Assembly (NCBI GenBank): GCA_020426085.1
Contig: JAGQQP010000060.1
Span: 1-12,835, forward strand
Origin: Planctomycetaceae bacterium
GTDB lineage: Bacteria; Planctomycetota; Planctomycetia; Planctomycetales; Planctomycetaceae
Direction of reading: 5' to 3'
DNA length: 12,835 nt
Under the pieces are notes generated by a model. The model was not told where the DNA came from and made no database searches. It was given only the letters and a program-made list of their open reading frames with translations. Position 1 is the first letter of the stretch. Every line of letters starts with the position of its first letter. Position numbers and translations under genes: made by a program. Positions 1 to 7,079 of this stretch are shown one piece after another.

Positions 1-486
1 GTCGACACCATCATGATCTGCACGATGACTGCCCTCGTGATGATTATTACGGGCGCTTACAACGACCCTCAATACGCGGATCTGATCAAGTCTGACAATG
101 GAGCTGCTTTGACCTCGGCGGCCATGAATTCACAGATCACAGGCTTTAATTATGTATTGTCGGCCTCCGTCATTCTGTTTGCCTACTCGACGATGATCTC
201 ATGGTCTTATTACGGCGAACGCTGCTGGGCATTTCTGTTTGGCGACAGTGCTAAAATTTCGCTCGCCTATCGTATTCTATTCCTCGTGTTTGTGGTACTT
301 GGATCGGTCGTCTCAGCGACAAACGTCCTCGACTTTGGAGACCTCATGATTCTGGGAATGGCGTTTCCAAATATTCTGGGAGTCCTGCTGTTGTCCAATC
401 GGGTCAAACGGGAACTGGACAATTACTGGAGTCGTTATAAATCAGGAGAGTTTGATAACGCCGCCTCTTCCACCGAAAGTAATTAA
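1..486 (+). CDS. Alanine/glycine:cation symporter (AGCS family), C-terminal part
   Basis: This is the last 161 codons of an integral membrane transporter that moves alanine or glycine into the cell with Na+ or H+. The reading frame is open from base 1, so the start lies outside the window; the ATG at 13 is internal. The opening VDTIMICTMTALVMIITG matches the conserved AGCS stretch found late in these proteins. It is followed by a hydrophobic segment ending in FAYSTMISWSYYGERCWAFLFG, the family's typical YYGE signature. Two more membrane segments follow (about residues 89-108 and 111-130 of this fragment), then a charged cytoplasmic tail ending in NAASSTESN. The family assignment is firm; the exact substrate and coupling ion cannot be read here. 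The next gene starts 113 bp downstream. A short inverted repeat in that gap (GCTGT/ACAGC, 519-533) lacks a T-run and is not a convincing terminator. Confidence 0.9.
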   Translation, partial: VDTIMICTMTALVMIITGAYNDPQYADLIKSDNGAALTSAAMNSQITGFNYVLSASVILFAYSTMISWSYYGERCWAFLFGDSAKISLAYRILFLVFVVLGSVVSATNVLDFGDLMILGMAFPNILGVLLLSNRVKRELDNYWSRYKSGEFDNAASSTESN

Positions 487-599
487 CGGCAGGAATTCGC
501 GCACAGTTCAAGATTACTGCTGTTTATTACAGCTCAATTGTCATAAAATACAGACTGTTGTTGTTCTTCAACATCGTCCATTAAGGAAAGCACTGGGTT

Positions 600-1037
600 A
601 TGAGTTACTTCACCGGAAAAAACATCCTGGTTCCCGTCGATTTTTCTGAAAGCTCACTGGAAGCCATCAAGAAAGCCATACTGATTTCGGAAGATGCATC
701 AACTGTAACCGTAGTACATGTGATGGTACCTCTCGATCTTGTTTCGCCGGGTGTCCTCTTTGGTGGACTGACCGATGAAAAACGAACAGAGCACGTGAAC
801 AAGCTGGCTAAAGAAGAATTTGCCAAACACCAGATTGAAGGAGTGACCTTTGACACACTGGTAGGCGACCCCGGTATTAAAATTGCGGACTACGCGAAAG
901 ACCATTCTACTGATCTGATCGTAATCCCCTCTCATGGATATACCGGTATCACCAGACTGGCGCTTGGCTCTGTCGCGGAACGGGTTCTCAGACATGCCCC
1001 CTGCCCGACTCTGGTACTCAGACAGCCCAAAACATAA
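600..1037 (+). CDS. Universal stress protein, UspA family
   Basis: A 145-residue single-domain Usp, the usual length for the family. These are soluble cytoplasmic alpha/beta proteins that often bind ATP and help cells survive stress or growth arrest. The N-terminal strand ILVPVDFSESS (about 9-19) and the nucleotide-loop region ending in SHGYTGITRLALGS (111-124), followed by VAERVLRHAPCPTLVLR, are classic. In the ATP-binding consensus G-x2-G-x9-G-S/T, the second G (113) and the G-S pair (123-124) are present, but the first G is a proline (P110). ATP binding is therefore likely but not certain. AAGGA at 583-587 is a possible but rather distant ribosome binding site for the ATG at 600. The gene converges on the DUF1080 gene with only 8 bp between the stop codons, so any terminator must lie inside the opposing gene. 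Confidence 0.93.
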   Translation: MSYFTGKNILVPVDFSESSLEAIKKAILISEDASTVTVVHVMVPLDLVSPGVLFGGLTDEKRTEHVNKLAKEEFAKHQIEGVTFDTLVGDPGIKIADYAKDHSTDLIVIPSHGYTGITRLALGSVAERVLRHAPCPTLVLRQPKT

Positions 1038-1045
1038 TCCACAAC

Positions 1046-1867
1046 TCAGGGCTGATCGGGCTTCTGTTGCGCGACCGGTTCTTTTGGCTGCGTGGCCGGT
1101 TCGGGAGCAAGTACTTCCACGACCAGTTTGCGGAAATGAATTTCAGAGCCTTCACTCTGCAATGCGATAGACCCTTTACTCGGATCACAGCCGGTGACTT
1201 CACCCAGCTTGACTCCATTGATCATCACAGAAATATTTCCTGATCGGCAAGTCAGCACGCACTGATGCCATTTACCAACCGGTAAATCGAGAGGCATGGT
1301 CGGAGAAAGTTTATTGGCAGACTTGGCACCACTTCCCGGCGTAGGGAAAACGTAACCGGCTTCGGGGCGATGCAACTGAACCTGAAATGCTTTCGGCCAG
1401 ACTTTATCAGGCTCCGCTGTGAATAGTAAGATCCCGCTGTTAGCATTTGGATCGTTAGGATACATCCACTCCAGACTGAACTGAAAATTTTCGTATATCT
1501 TTTGCGTACGAATATATCCATAAGGTTTTCCGGAACAGACCAGGACACTGGGTTGATCTTTTCCACCGCTGATCACCTTCCAGGTTACATTCCGATTGGC
1601 CTCTTTCTCTTCTTCACTGACATATTTCCAGTGATCCCAGAAATTGCCACCATTCAACAGTTTTTCCGGTCCCGGTAACTGGGGGGCTGTTTTCTCAGCA
1701 GTCTTGGGTTCGGGTGCTTTCTCTCCTGCGGGAGAAGCAGGAGGTTTCTTCTCATCTGCACCAGGTTTCGCCGGAGGTGCTGCCTCTTGCGCATAAGCCG
1801 ACAAATTGCAGAACGACAGACCGGCAATGCTTACGATCACGAACAGCAAAGCAAATCGTTTTCTCAT
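1046..1867 (-). CDS. Secreted DUF1080 (3-keto-disaccharide hydrolase-like) domain protein
   Basis: A 273-residue exported protein. The frame is open up to 1936, but the ATG at 1867 is chosen because a clean signal peptide begins there: MRKR, a hydrophobic core at residues 5-20, and a likely cut after SAYA (26). A Pro/Ala/Lys/Glu-rich linker follows (about 27-68). The DUF1080 jelly-roll domain spans about 69-255. It includes GNFWDHW near residue 74, YENFQFSLEWMYP, NSGILLF, PKAFQVQL and the closing GSIALQSEGSEIHFRKL (232-248), which matches the family's LQ-x-EG-x-x-x-FRN/K motif. The tail is again Pro/Gln-rich. Members of this family act on or bind carbohydrates outside the cytoplasm, and some hydrolyse 3-keto-glycosides. 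The precise activity here is unknown. It is transcribed away from the DUF3500 gene. No clear Shine-Dalgarno precedes 1867. Confidence 0.88.
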   Translation of the reverse strand: MRKRFALLFVIVSIAGLSFCNLSAYAQEAAPPAKPGADEKKPPASPAGEKAPEPKTAEKTAPQLPGPEKLLNGGNFWDHWKYVSEEEKEANRNVTWKVISGGKDQPSVLVCSGKPYGYIRTQKIYENFQFSLEWMYPNDPNANSGILLFTAEPDKVWPKAFQVQLHRPEAGYVFPTPGSGAKSANKLSPTMPLDLPVGKWHQCVLTCRSGNISVMINGVKLGEVTGCDPSKGSIALQSEGSEIHFRKLVVEVLAPEPATQPKEPVAQQKPDQP

Positions 1868-2310
1868 TATAGTTCGATTTGAGTGGACAGTGGACTGCCT
1901 CTCTTCTACCCAAAGTCGATGAAGAATGTATAACACGCTGTAATTGCCCGACTTGACTGTTAAAAGAACATGTTTCTGGAAATGTAGATAAGAGAATCAG
2001 CCATTCTAAACCCATACTCATCAACATTCAATTATGCCCATCGTTTCAGGCATCAGATTTCACAAATGGCTCAACCCGAACACTGAACACAAAACCACAC
2101 CAACAGCCTAACACTGGTCCCAACCTGTTACCAGCAAGAAATTGACACAATTCCAAACCAGAGGATAGTTCAGTTTGAATCAATCCCCCAATCGCTACAG
2201 GAAGCGTGAAATGTGAATTTTATTTGACGTCCAAGTTGCAGCGCTGATAGACTGCTTTGTTAACGGAACGTTACCATCTCCCTCAAATCTAAGAAAAGAC
2301 TGGTGCTCCC
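1868..2310. other. Divergent intergenic region between the DUF1080 and DUF3500 genes
   Basis: This 443-bp stretch must hold the promoters of two divergently read genes for exported proteins. I see no credible coding sequence in it. The frame running up to 1936 on the minus strand is more likely untranslated leader, because a signal peptide starts at 1867. A possible rightward promoter lies at 2224-2251. Just downstream is a short palindrome, TAACG-GAA-CGTTA (2261-2273), which could be an operator but is short enough to be chance. The rest is featureless to me. Confidence 0.5.
2224..2251 (+). promoter_or_regulatory. Possible promoter for the DUF3500 gene
   Basis: TTGACG (2224-2229) matches five of six bases of the -35 consensus. 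Sixteen bases downstream, GATAGA (2246-2251) is only a weak -10 match (three of six). A short dyad, TAACG-GAA-CGTTA, lies at 2261-2273, about where transcription would begin. The position, 60-90 bp before the ATG at 2311, is reasonable. The call rests mostly on the -35 box. Confidence 0.22.
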
Positions 2311-3366
2311 ATGCAATATGATCCACGCTCTTCGTCGCCTGCTTTTACGCCTGACTCTCTCTCAATCACTCGTCGGCACTTTGTCAGAACCATGGGTGCG
2401 GCGATCGCAGGAACTCCCTTCCTTGGAGTCGAAGGACTGCTGGCGGGGCAGACCGGAGAGTCCGCCAAAACAACTGCACCAGAACCCCTGGTTAAACAGT
2501 TATTTGAGAGCCTGACGCCGACACAGAAATCAAAGGTCTGCTTTGACTGGGATCATAAAGATAAAAATGGCCTGCTGCGTCAGCATGTCCGCGCTAACTG
2601 GAATATCACAGAGCCCATCGTCAACAGTGACTTCTTCACCAAAGATCAGCAGGAAAAAATTGAAGCTATTTTCTTTGGTCACTTTGACCCCAGCTGGCAT
2701 AAAAAAATCCGTAAACAATTAATGGACGACCAGGGTGGTTATGGGAAAGACCAGTCCATTGCTATCTTCGGTACACCTGGTACCGATCAGTTTCAGTTTG
2801 TGATGACAGGACGACATACTACTGTCCGCAGTGATGGAGACAGTGCAGAACATCTGGCATTCGGGGGACCGATTTTCTATGGACATGCTGCAGAAGAATT
2901 TAATGAAACGGCAGGACACCCGGGCAATGTCTTCTGGGAACAGGCCCTGAAAGCCAATCATGTTTACAAGATTCTGGATGGCAACCAGCGCAAAGCCGCT
3001 TTGATTCCCAAGGCACCGCCGGAATCGAAAATTCAGTTCAAAAAATCTCCTGATCAGATCACCGGTCTACAGATTTCAGATATGACCAAAGATCAGAAAC
3101 AGGAAATGCAGTCTGTTCTGAACCTGCTCATCGAACCGTTCCGCGCTTCTGATCAGAAAGAAGTCAGAAAATGTATCGAAGCGCAAGGCGGACTCGATAA
3201 ATGTCGTATTTCCTTCTATCAGTCAGGCGACATCGGCAATGATGGTATCTGGGATAACTGGAGACTGGAAGGTCCTGCCTTCGTCTGGCACTACCGCGGT
3301 GCTCCGCATGTCCATGTCTGGGTTAATATCTCAGACGATCCTCACACGCAGATCAGTGCTACCTGA
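2311..3366 (+). CDS. Tat-exported DUF3500 domain protein
   Basis: A 351-residue protein of the uncharacterised DUF3500 family, common in planctomycetes. The N-terminus carries a twin-arginine signal: ITRRHFVRTMGAAIAGTPFLG, with arginines 21-22 followed by a hydrophobic stretch. The protein is therefore probably folded, perhaps with a cofactor, before export. The mature domain contains QFQFVMTGRHTTVRSDGD (about 160-177), FGGPIFYGHAA (184-194), HPGNVFWEQA (203-212), LDGNQRKAAL and a C-terminal APHVHVWVNI. Conserved histidines (H169, H192, H203, H333, H335) could bind metal; that is my inference. No reaction is established for the family to my knowledge. The start is supported by the position of the Tat signal; the upstream GGTG (2302-2305) is a weak ribosome binding site. 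It has no operon partner downstream, because a 640-bp gap follows. Confidence 0.86.
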   Translation: MQYDPRSSSPAFTPDSLSITRRHFVRTMGAAIAGTPFLGVEGLLAGQTGESAKTTAPEPLVKQLFESLTPTQKSKVCFDWDHKDKNGLLRQHVRANWNITEPIVNSDFFTKDQQEKIEAIFFGHFDPSWHKKIRKQLMDDQGGYGKDQSIAIFGTPGTDQFQFVMTGRHTTVRSDGDSAEHLAFGGPIFYGHAAEEFNETAGHPGNVFWEQALKANHVYKILDGNQRKAALIPKAPPESKIQFKKSPDQITGLQISDMTKDQKQEMQSVLNLLIEPFRASDQKEVRKCIEAQGGLDKCRISFYQSGDIGNDGIWDNWRLEGPAFVWHYRGAPHVHVWVNISDDPHTQISAT

Positions 3367-4006
3367 CCTGCGAATCGCAGAGCAAGCCGCCACACGTTCA
3401 AATGAGGGAAGAGTTGCTGCCCACTTTCGGCATCATTGCGCCTGCATCATTGATTTTTTTGCATCGAAAAATCACTTTGGGAATTCTGATTCGGTCATAC
3501 AAAATTGTAAGCTACAGTATGCCTGACAGGAAATTCGTGTTGAACAGAAATGAAAGAGAGCGATGTGCTGAATTTGTTGTTTTCTCTGACTCTTGCTCCG
3601 GCACAACGGCAAACGTTTTCAGATTTCATTGATACATCATTTAATATTCGATGCACCTGCATGAGGTTTCACTACCTGTTTATTTTTTGAAACAGCAAAG
3701 CGCGGAATCAAAAAATAATGTTTTTATTGAACTCATTAAAACGATGTTCGATGTCGGTTGACTTTCTGAGTGGATAAGCAATATTGGTTCTTAGTCAAAA
3801 TCGTTTTTCTTTTTTACTATGGAAAAATTTTTGCGATTACTTATGATACTCTGCAAGACATGTCATTGGTCAAATCAAATCGTTGACCCTGCCTGTCAGA
3901 CACTCCTGGATTATCATTCACAATGTAAACTTTTGTTATTTCCAGTTAGTAGCTCCAGACTAACTGTTAATATACCTGATCTTCTCTCCAGACTGCAGGT
4001 GGCCGA
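3367..4006. other. Long AT-rich intergenic region with several AT hairpins
   Basis: This is the longest non-coding stretch in the window at 640 bp, and it is clearly more AT-rich than its neighbours. Visible structure: a perfect 8-bp inverted repeat TGATTTTT/AAAAATCA (3451-3458 with 3467-3474), 85 bp after the DUF3500 stop, which could act as a weak terminator; and an inverted repeat CTGTTT/AAACAG (3676-3681 with 3690-3695). A -35-like TTGACT lies at 3758-3763, and a -10-like TATGAT at 3842-3847, but neither has a well-spaced partner. A 63-codon frame (3819-4010) ends by overlapping the next gene's GTG. It has no ribosome binding site and an unconvincing composition. I recognise no known RNA or gene remnant. 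Confidence 0.45.
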
Positions 4007-4894
4007 GTGACTAAAGAGCTTCTCTCACAGCATAAAGTCAATTCGTTCTCAACATCTTCTTCAAACCCTGAACCTGATCAACCCACACCAGCCCTTTCAT
4101 TGATGGATCGAATTTCGATTCATCAAATTACAACTTACCACTGGACTCTGGAAGAAAGTCTGCGCGGCCTCGTGTCCAGCGGCATTCCTGCCGTTGGTCT
4201 CTGGAACCGAAAAATTCTTGATCTCGAACCAGCGCAGTCTGCAGAACTGGTCATCGATTCCGGTATCAAAGTTTCAAGTGTTTCCCTGGCAGGAGGTTTT
4301 ACCGGTTACAACGAGTACTCTTTTGACGAAGCCATCACCGATGCCATCCAGTTGATAGAACTCGGGGGACAGGTCAATGCAGCGGCAATCCAGGTTGCCA
4401 GCGGTCCCCGTGCCGGGCATACCCTGAACCATGCCCGGGAACTGACAATCGATGCCCTCAAGCGGCTTGCTGATGTCGCTGCCGCCAACGGTACGCGACT
4501 GGCGCTCAAAACCATGCATAACCCGCTGGCACGGAACTGGACTTTTCTAAACACAATCGAATCGACACTGAAACTGATTGACGACTGCCAGCATTCCGCA
4601 GTAGGTATTGCAATCGACACCTCTCACATCTGTCTCGATCAGTCTGCTCGAAATCTGATCACCGACATGATTTCATTGATTGCCTCTGTGCAAATTTCAG
4701 AAATCGATTCTGGCGATTCCCTCCCGGAACTGTTACCGAATATTGATGTGATAGAAGCCATCAATGAAGCCGGTTACCAGGGATACTATGACCTGGAAGT
4801 CTGGTGTGAACAGTTCTGGCAATCCGATTATTCAGACATGCTCACCAGCCTGCGTCTCGCCTGCCAGTCTGAAACTCCTTCCCAGTTCAGTTGA
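4007..4894 (+). CDS. Sugar phosphate isomerase/epimerase-like TIM-barrel protein
   Basis: A 295-residue protein of the xylose isomerase-like TIM-barrel superfamily. Family features include the opening MDRISIHQITTYHWTLEE (33-50), PAVGLWNRKI, a glycine-rich strand SVSLAGGF, the IAIDTSHICLD strand (201-211) and the closing AGYQGYYDLEVW (255-266). D204, H207 and E264 sit where metal ligands are usual. However, the strand that normally reads LALEPLHP here reads LALKTMHNP, giving K168 in place of glutamate. The VHV-x-DW strand is VQISEID. Catalysis may therefore be altered or lost. The start is uncertain: GTG 4007 has AGGTGG just upstream (3997-4002), but it adds 32 polar low-complexity residues. 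ATG 4103 would begin exactly at the domain but has no ribosome binding site. The substrate is unknown. Confidence 0.82.
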   Translation: MTKELLSQHKVNSFSTSSSNPEPDQPTPALSLMDRISIHQITTYHWTLEESLRGLVSSGIPAVGLWNRKILDLEPAQSAELVIDSGIKVSSVSLAGGFTGYNEYSFDEAITDAIQLIELGGQVNAAAIQVASGPRAGHTLNHARELTIDALKRLADVAAANGTRLALKTMHNPLARNWTFLNTIESTLKLIDDCQHSAVGIAIDTSHICLDQSARNLITDMISLIASVQISEIDSGDSLPELLPNIDVIEAINEAGYQGYYDLEVWCEQFWQSDYSDMLTSLRLACQSETPSQFS

Positions 4895-5010
4895 GAACTC
4901 TGCGAGAGAGCGATACGGATTTATCGTGACCCAGGTAAAAACCCAGACCTGTGATTGATAAACGGATCATACTTTGGTTACGATGATGACCACTACTGAT
5001 GCGCAGCTCA

Positions 5011-5046
5011 AAAAACAGATCCTGTTAAAACCTCCAGCCTGTTTTT
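5011..5046 (+). terminator. Possible weak terminator after the isomerase-like gene
   Basis: A perfect 8-bp inverted repeat, AAAAACAG (5011-5018) with CTGTTTTT (5039-5046), encloses 20 bases and ends in five Ts. It lies about 115 bp beyond the stop codon at 4894 and about 100 bp before the next gene. The stem is AT-rich and the loop long, so it is a poor classical terminator, but its A-tract/T-tract layout fits one. Confidence 0.3.
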
Positions 5047-5149
5047 CACACCTTCGTTTTTATGGCTCCCTGGATACAGGTAGCTATAAAAAATCCCTCG
5101 CAGATTAGATTAGTTCTCTCCTGATTTTTCTGGAATGTGGTGACACATC

Positions 5150-5857
5150 ATGGCTCACGAATCCTTTAGCCTGAATGATCTGGCAAAACAGTTAGGCCGC
5201 GACCGCCGAGAACTGGAAAAACTGGCCAATCGCGGCAGAATCCCGGGGCGTAAGGTTCAGGGGGAATGGCAATTCCATTCCACTGAAATCACACACTGGC
5301 TGGAACAGGAAATGCGCAGCTATACGACTTCAGAACTGGAGCGGGTTGAACAGACCAATCCGCCACCAATGCTGGATGCGGATAATCTCATCAGCAGCCT
5401 GATGCCTGAAGAACTGATCGCAGTCCCCCTTGATGCGCGCACCAAAAGATCGGTACTGGAAAGTCTGATAGAAGTCGCAGGCAGAACCTGGCAGATCTGG
5501 GAGCCGGCCACTGTCCTGACGGCCGTTCAGGAACGGGAAGAAGCCTACCCCACCGCATTCGACAATGGAGTCGCGATTCCCCACCCCAGAAACCCGATCC
5601 CCGACGCCGTCGGCGAACCATTAATCGCTTATGGTCGAACGCTGTCAGGGATTCCCTTTGGCGCTCAAAACGGGTCTTTGACTGATATTTTTTTTCTGGT
5701 CATCTGCTCCGACGCTTCGACTCACCTGTCTGTCCTCGCTCGACTGGGCAGGATGATGCAGCTTCCGGACTTCATCGAACAACTGCGCGAAGCCGCTACG
5801 CCGCATGATACTCGACAGGTCATCATGGATGCAGAAAAACAAGTCGCTGCCACTTAA
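5150..5857 (+). CDS. Helix-turn-helix protein fused to a PTS EIIA (fructose/nitrogen type) domain
   Basis: A 235-residue two-domain protein. Residues 5-52 form an excisionase/MerR-type helix-turn-helix (FSLNDLAKQLGRDRRELEKL, then GRIPGRKVQGEWQFHSTEITHWLE). A linker follows to about residue 85. Residues 86-232 are a PTS EIIA type-2 domain of the kind found in PtsN and fructose-specific EIIA. The phosphorylatable histidine is in GVAIPHPR (H145), and the second conserved histidine is in STHLSVLARL (H182). The domain therefore looks able to accept a phosphoryl group. No HPr, enzyme I or sugar permease gene is nearby, which argues for regulation rather than transport. A reasonable inference is a DNA-binding or protein-binding regulator that senses PTS phosphorylation. 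GGTGA (5139-5143), six bases before ATG 5150, supports the start. Confidence 0.88.
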   Translation: MAHESFSLNDLAKQLGRDRRELEKLANRGRIPGRKVQGEWQFHSTEITHWLEQEMRSYTTSELERVEQTNPPPMLDADNLISSLMPEELIAVPLDARTKRSVLESLIEVAGRTWQIWEPATVLTAVQEREEAYPTAFDNGVAIPHPRNPIPDAVGEPLIAYGRTLSGIPFGAQNGSLTDIFFLVICSDASTHLSVLARLGRMMQLPDFIEQLREAATPHDTRQVIMDAEKQVAAT

Positions 5858-6179
5858 CCGAACACGTTAAGACAGGCACAGCAGATTCATTCCGCGGAGA
5901 CTCCCCTCAAGCGGCCTCTTCTTTCCGCTGTGGCAGATTTCTACATCACGATTTCATACGAAAAGGAAGTATTCAAATCAAAGGTTTGTTATGATTCTGA
6001 ATATATTTGAATTTCCAACGTTGACGAATACTGCTGGAACACAAAGAATGGTTTACATCACTGGTCTTTGAATCACGCGACGAAACCCTCTCAAACGCGA
6101 CAATCACATTCAAAACTCATACAACCAGTAAATGCATCCATAATCAGATACTGCTTTAGCGCCTACGAAAAGAAAGCCC
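5858..6179. other. Intergenic region upstream of the bshB1-like gene
   Basis: A 322-bp non-coding stretch. It holds a short GC inverted repeat AGCGG/CCGCT (5910-5914 with 5925-5929) without a T-run, so it is at best a weak terminator for the HTH-EIIA gene. There is also an AT inverted repeat ATTCAAAT/ATTTGAAT (5971-5978 with 6005-6012), an extended -10-like TGTTATGAT (5987-5995) and a better promoter candidate at 6021-6049. I see no coding sequence or recognised RNA. Confidence 0.45.
6021..6049 (+). promoter_or_regulatory. Candidate sigma-70-type promoter of the bshB1-like gene
   Basis: TTGACG (6021-6026, five of six matches) and AAGAAT (6044-6049, four of six) are separated by 17 bases. This would give a leader of about 120 bases before ATG 6180. 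An alternative start point is the extended -10-like TGTTATGAT at 5987-5995, which has no good -35 box. Confidence 0.33.
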
Positions 6180-6911
6180 ATGAATTCAGAACTCCCGGAA
6201 CAACTTGATGTCATCGCCGTCGGTGCGCATCCGGATGATGTTGAAATCGCCTGTGGTGGAACGCTGGCAAAACTCGTTCACCAGGGATATCGCGTGGGCA
6301 TTATCGACCTGACTGACGGCGAACCAACGCCACTCAGCCCGGGGCCGGAATCCAGACTGCAGGAAGCAAAACAGGCGGCTGAAATCCTGGGAATCCATGT
6401 CCGGGAAACACTGGAACTGACCAACCGACGACTGTTTGACAATTTTGAAAACCGCGTTGCACTCGCGAAACTGTTTCGGAAATATCGCCCCAAAGTGGTA
6501 CTGGGACTGGCAGGCAAAACCCCCATGGCTTCACCCGATCACTGGCAGGCTATGCAGATTACGGATGCTGCTGTATTTTATTCCCGTTTGACCAAATGGA
6601 ATGACCAGTTCGATAACACCGAACCACACACGATTCAGAAACAGGTCTGGTATCCATTGGGATTTGGATCCCTTAACTACCCCGAAGGCAGCGGACAGTT
6701 TGTGGTTGACATTTCAGATACTTTTGAACAGAAACTCGACTCGATTCGTGCTTATCAGTCTCAGTTTCCCCCCGAGAAAAAACGGGTTTACCGGCTGGTT
6801 GAGAGTCAGAATCGTCTGCTGGGGACCAGTGCCGGCTTTGAAGCAGGTGAACTGTTTATCTGCTCCACAACCTTGGGTGTTCGTGATTTAGTGCAGACAG
6901 TATGTCCCTGA
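6180..6911 (+). CDS. bshB1: LmbE/PIG-L family deacetylase, BshB1-like (bacillithiol biosynthesis)
   Basis: A 243-residue cytoplasmic zinc hydrolase. BshB1 removes the acetyl group from N-acetylglucosaminyl-malate in making the thiol bacillithiol. The N-terminal strand [19 protein letters not shown] carries the zinc motif (H17, D20) and the catalytic base D19. [15 protein letters not shown] (58-72) is the conserved helix. SPDHWQA (118-124) supplies the third zinc ligand H121; this site is usually HPDH, and here the first histidine is a serine. The C-terminal [24 protein letters not shown] region (about 178-201) strongly resembles BshB1 rather than other LmbE proteins. No bshA or bshC is in the window, so the pathway role is inferred. 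A close LmbE paralogue acting on another N-acetyl sugar is possible. The start at 6180 is the natural N-terminus; the upstream AAAGAAAG is a weak ribosome binding site. Confidence 0.85.
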   Translation: MNSELPEQLDVIAVGAHPDDVEIACGGTLAKLVHQGYRVGIIDLTDGEPTPLSPGPESRLQEAKQAAEILGIHVRETLELTNRRLFDNFENRVALAKLFRKYRPKVVLGLAGKTPMASPDHWQAMQITDAAVFYSRLTKWNDQFDNTEPHTIQKQVWYPLGFGSLNYPEGSGQFVVDISDTFEQKLDSIRAYQSQFPPEKKRVYRLVESQNRLLGTSAGFEAGELFICSTTLGVRDLVQTVCP

Positions 6912-6958
6912 AATTCTCATAAGACAATAAAAAACCAGCAGATACAACAATATTAAAA

Positions 6959-6987
6959 TTTCCATCCCAGACAAAAGATGTTATGAT
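6959..6987 (+). promoter_or_regulatory. Candidate promoter of the PP2C phosphatase transcript
   Basis: TTTCCA (6959-6964, four of six) and TATGAT (6982-6987, five of six) are 17 bases apart. The -10 box is preceded by TG one base upstream, making an extended -10 element (TGTTATGAT, 6979-6987). Transcription would begin near 6994, placing the AAGGA ribosome binding site (6994-6998) at the very 5' end of the message. Confidence 0.42.
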
Positions 6988-7007
6988 ACTTCAAAGGAAT
7001 TTCACAT

Positions 7008-7079
7008 ATGTCTAGCATGGAAGGCGTGAGACTTCGGCCTCATCCAGAATTATCATCGACACGCATACAGGCTTTTTAA
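7008..7079 (+). CDS. Upstream 23-codon reading frame coupled to the PP2C gene (putative leader peptide)
   Basis: A short frame, ATG 7008 to TAA 7077-7079, would encode a 23-residue polar peptide (begins [13 protein letters not shown], ends RIQAF). It has one of the better ribosome binding sites in the window: AAGGA at 6994-6998, nine bases before the ATG. Its stop codon shares one base with the phosphatase start (TAATG), and the phosphatase ATG itself has only a weak CAGG upstream. This layout fits translational coupling, where ribosomes finishing the small frame restart on the phosphatase. The peptide matches nothing I recognise, so its sequence may not matter. A cUUCGg hairpin lies inside it. 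It could also be a chance frame. Confidence 0.42.
   Translation: MSSMEGVRLRPHPELSSTRIQAF
7026..7043 (+). other. cUUCGg tetraloop hairpin in the PP2C leader
   Basis: GTGAGAC (7026-7032) pairs with GCCTCAT (7037-7043) around the tetraloop TTCG, closed by a C-G pair, with one A-C mismatch next to the closing pair and a G-U pair at the base. UUCG loops closed by C-G are exceptionally stable. No T-run follows, so it is not a terminator. It lies within the 23-codon upstream frame. Confidence 0.45.

Noticed and set aside
1868..1936. N-terminal extension of the DUF1080 protein from an ATG at 1936
   Set aside because: It would place 23 polar residues before a clean signal peptide that starts at 1867, so it is more likely untranslated leader.
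3451..3474. Strong rho-independent terminator after the DUF3500 gene
   Set aside because: The perfect 8-bp stem is almost entirely A-T and no T-run follows its 3' arm, so it is noted only as a weak possibility.
3819..4010. A 63-codon frame whose stop overlaps the GTG start of the isomerase-like gene
   Set aside because: It starts after a T-rich tract with no ribosome binding site, the peptide has no recognisable features and the codon content looks non-coding. The overlap alone is weak because the GTG start is itself uncertain.
5910..5929. Terminator after the HTH-EIIA gene
   Set aside because: The AGCGG/CCGCT stem is only five pairs and is followed by GTGGCAG rather than a T-run.
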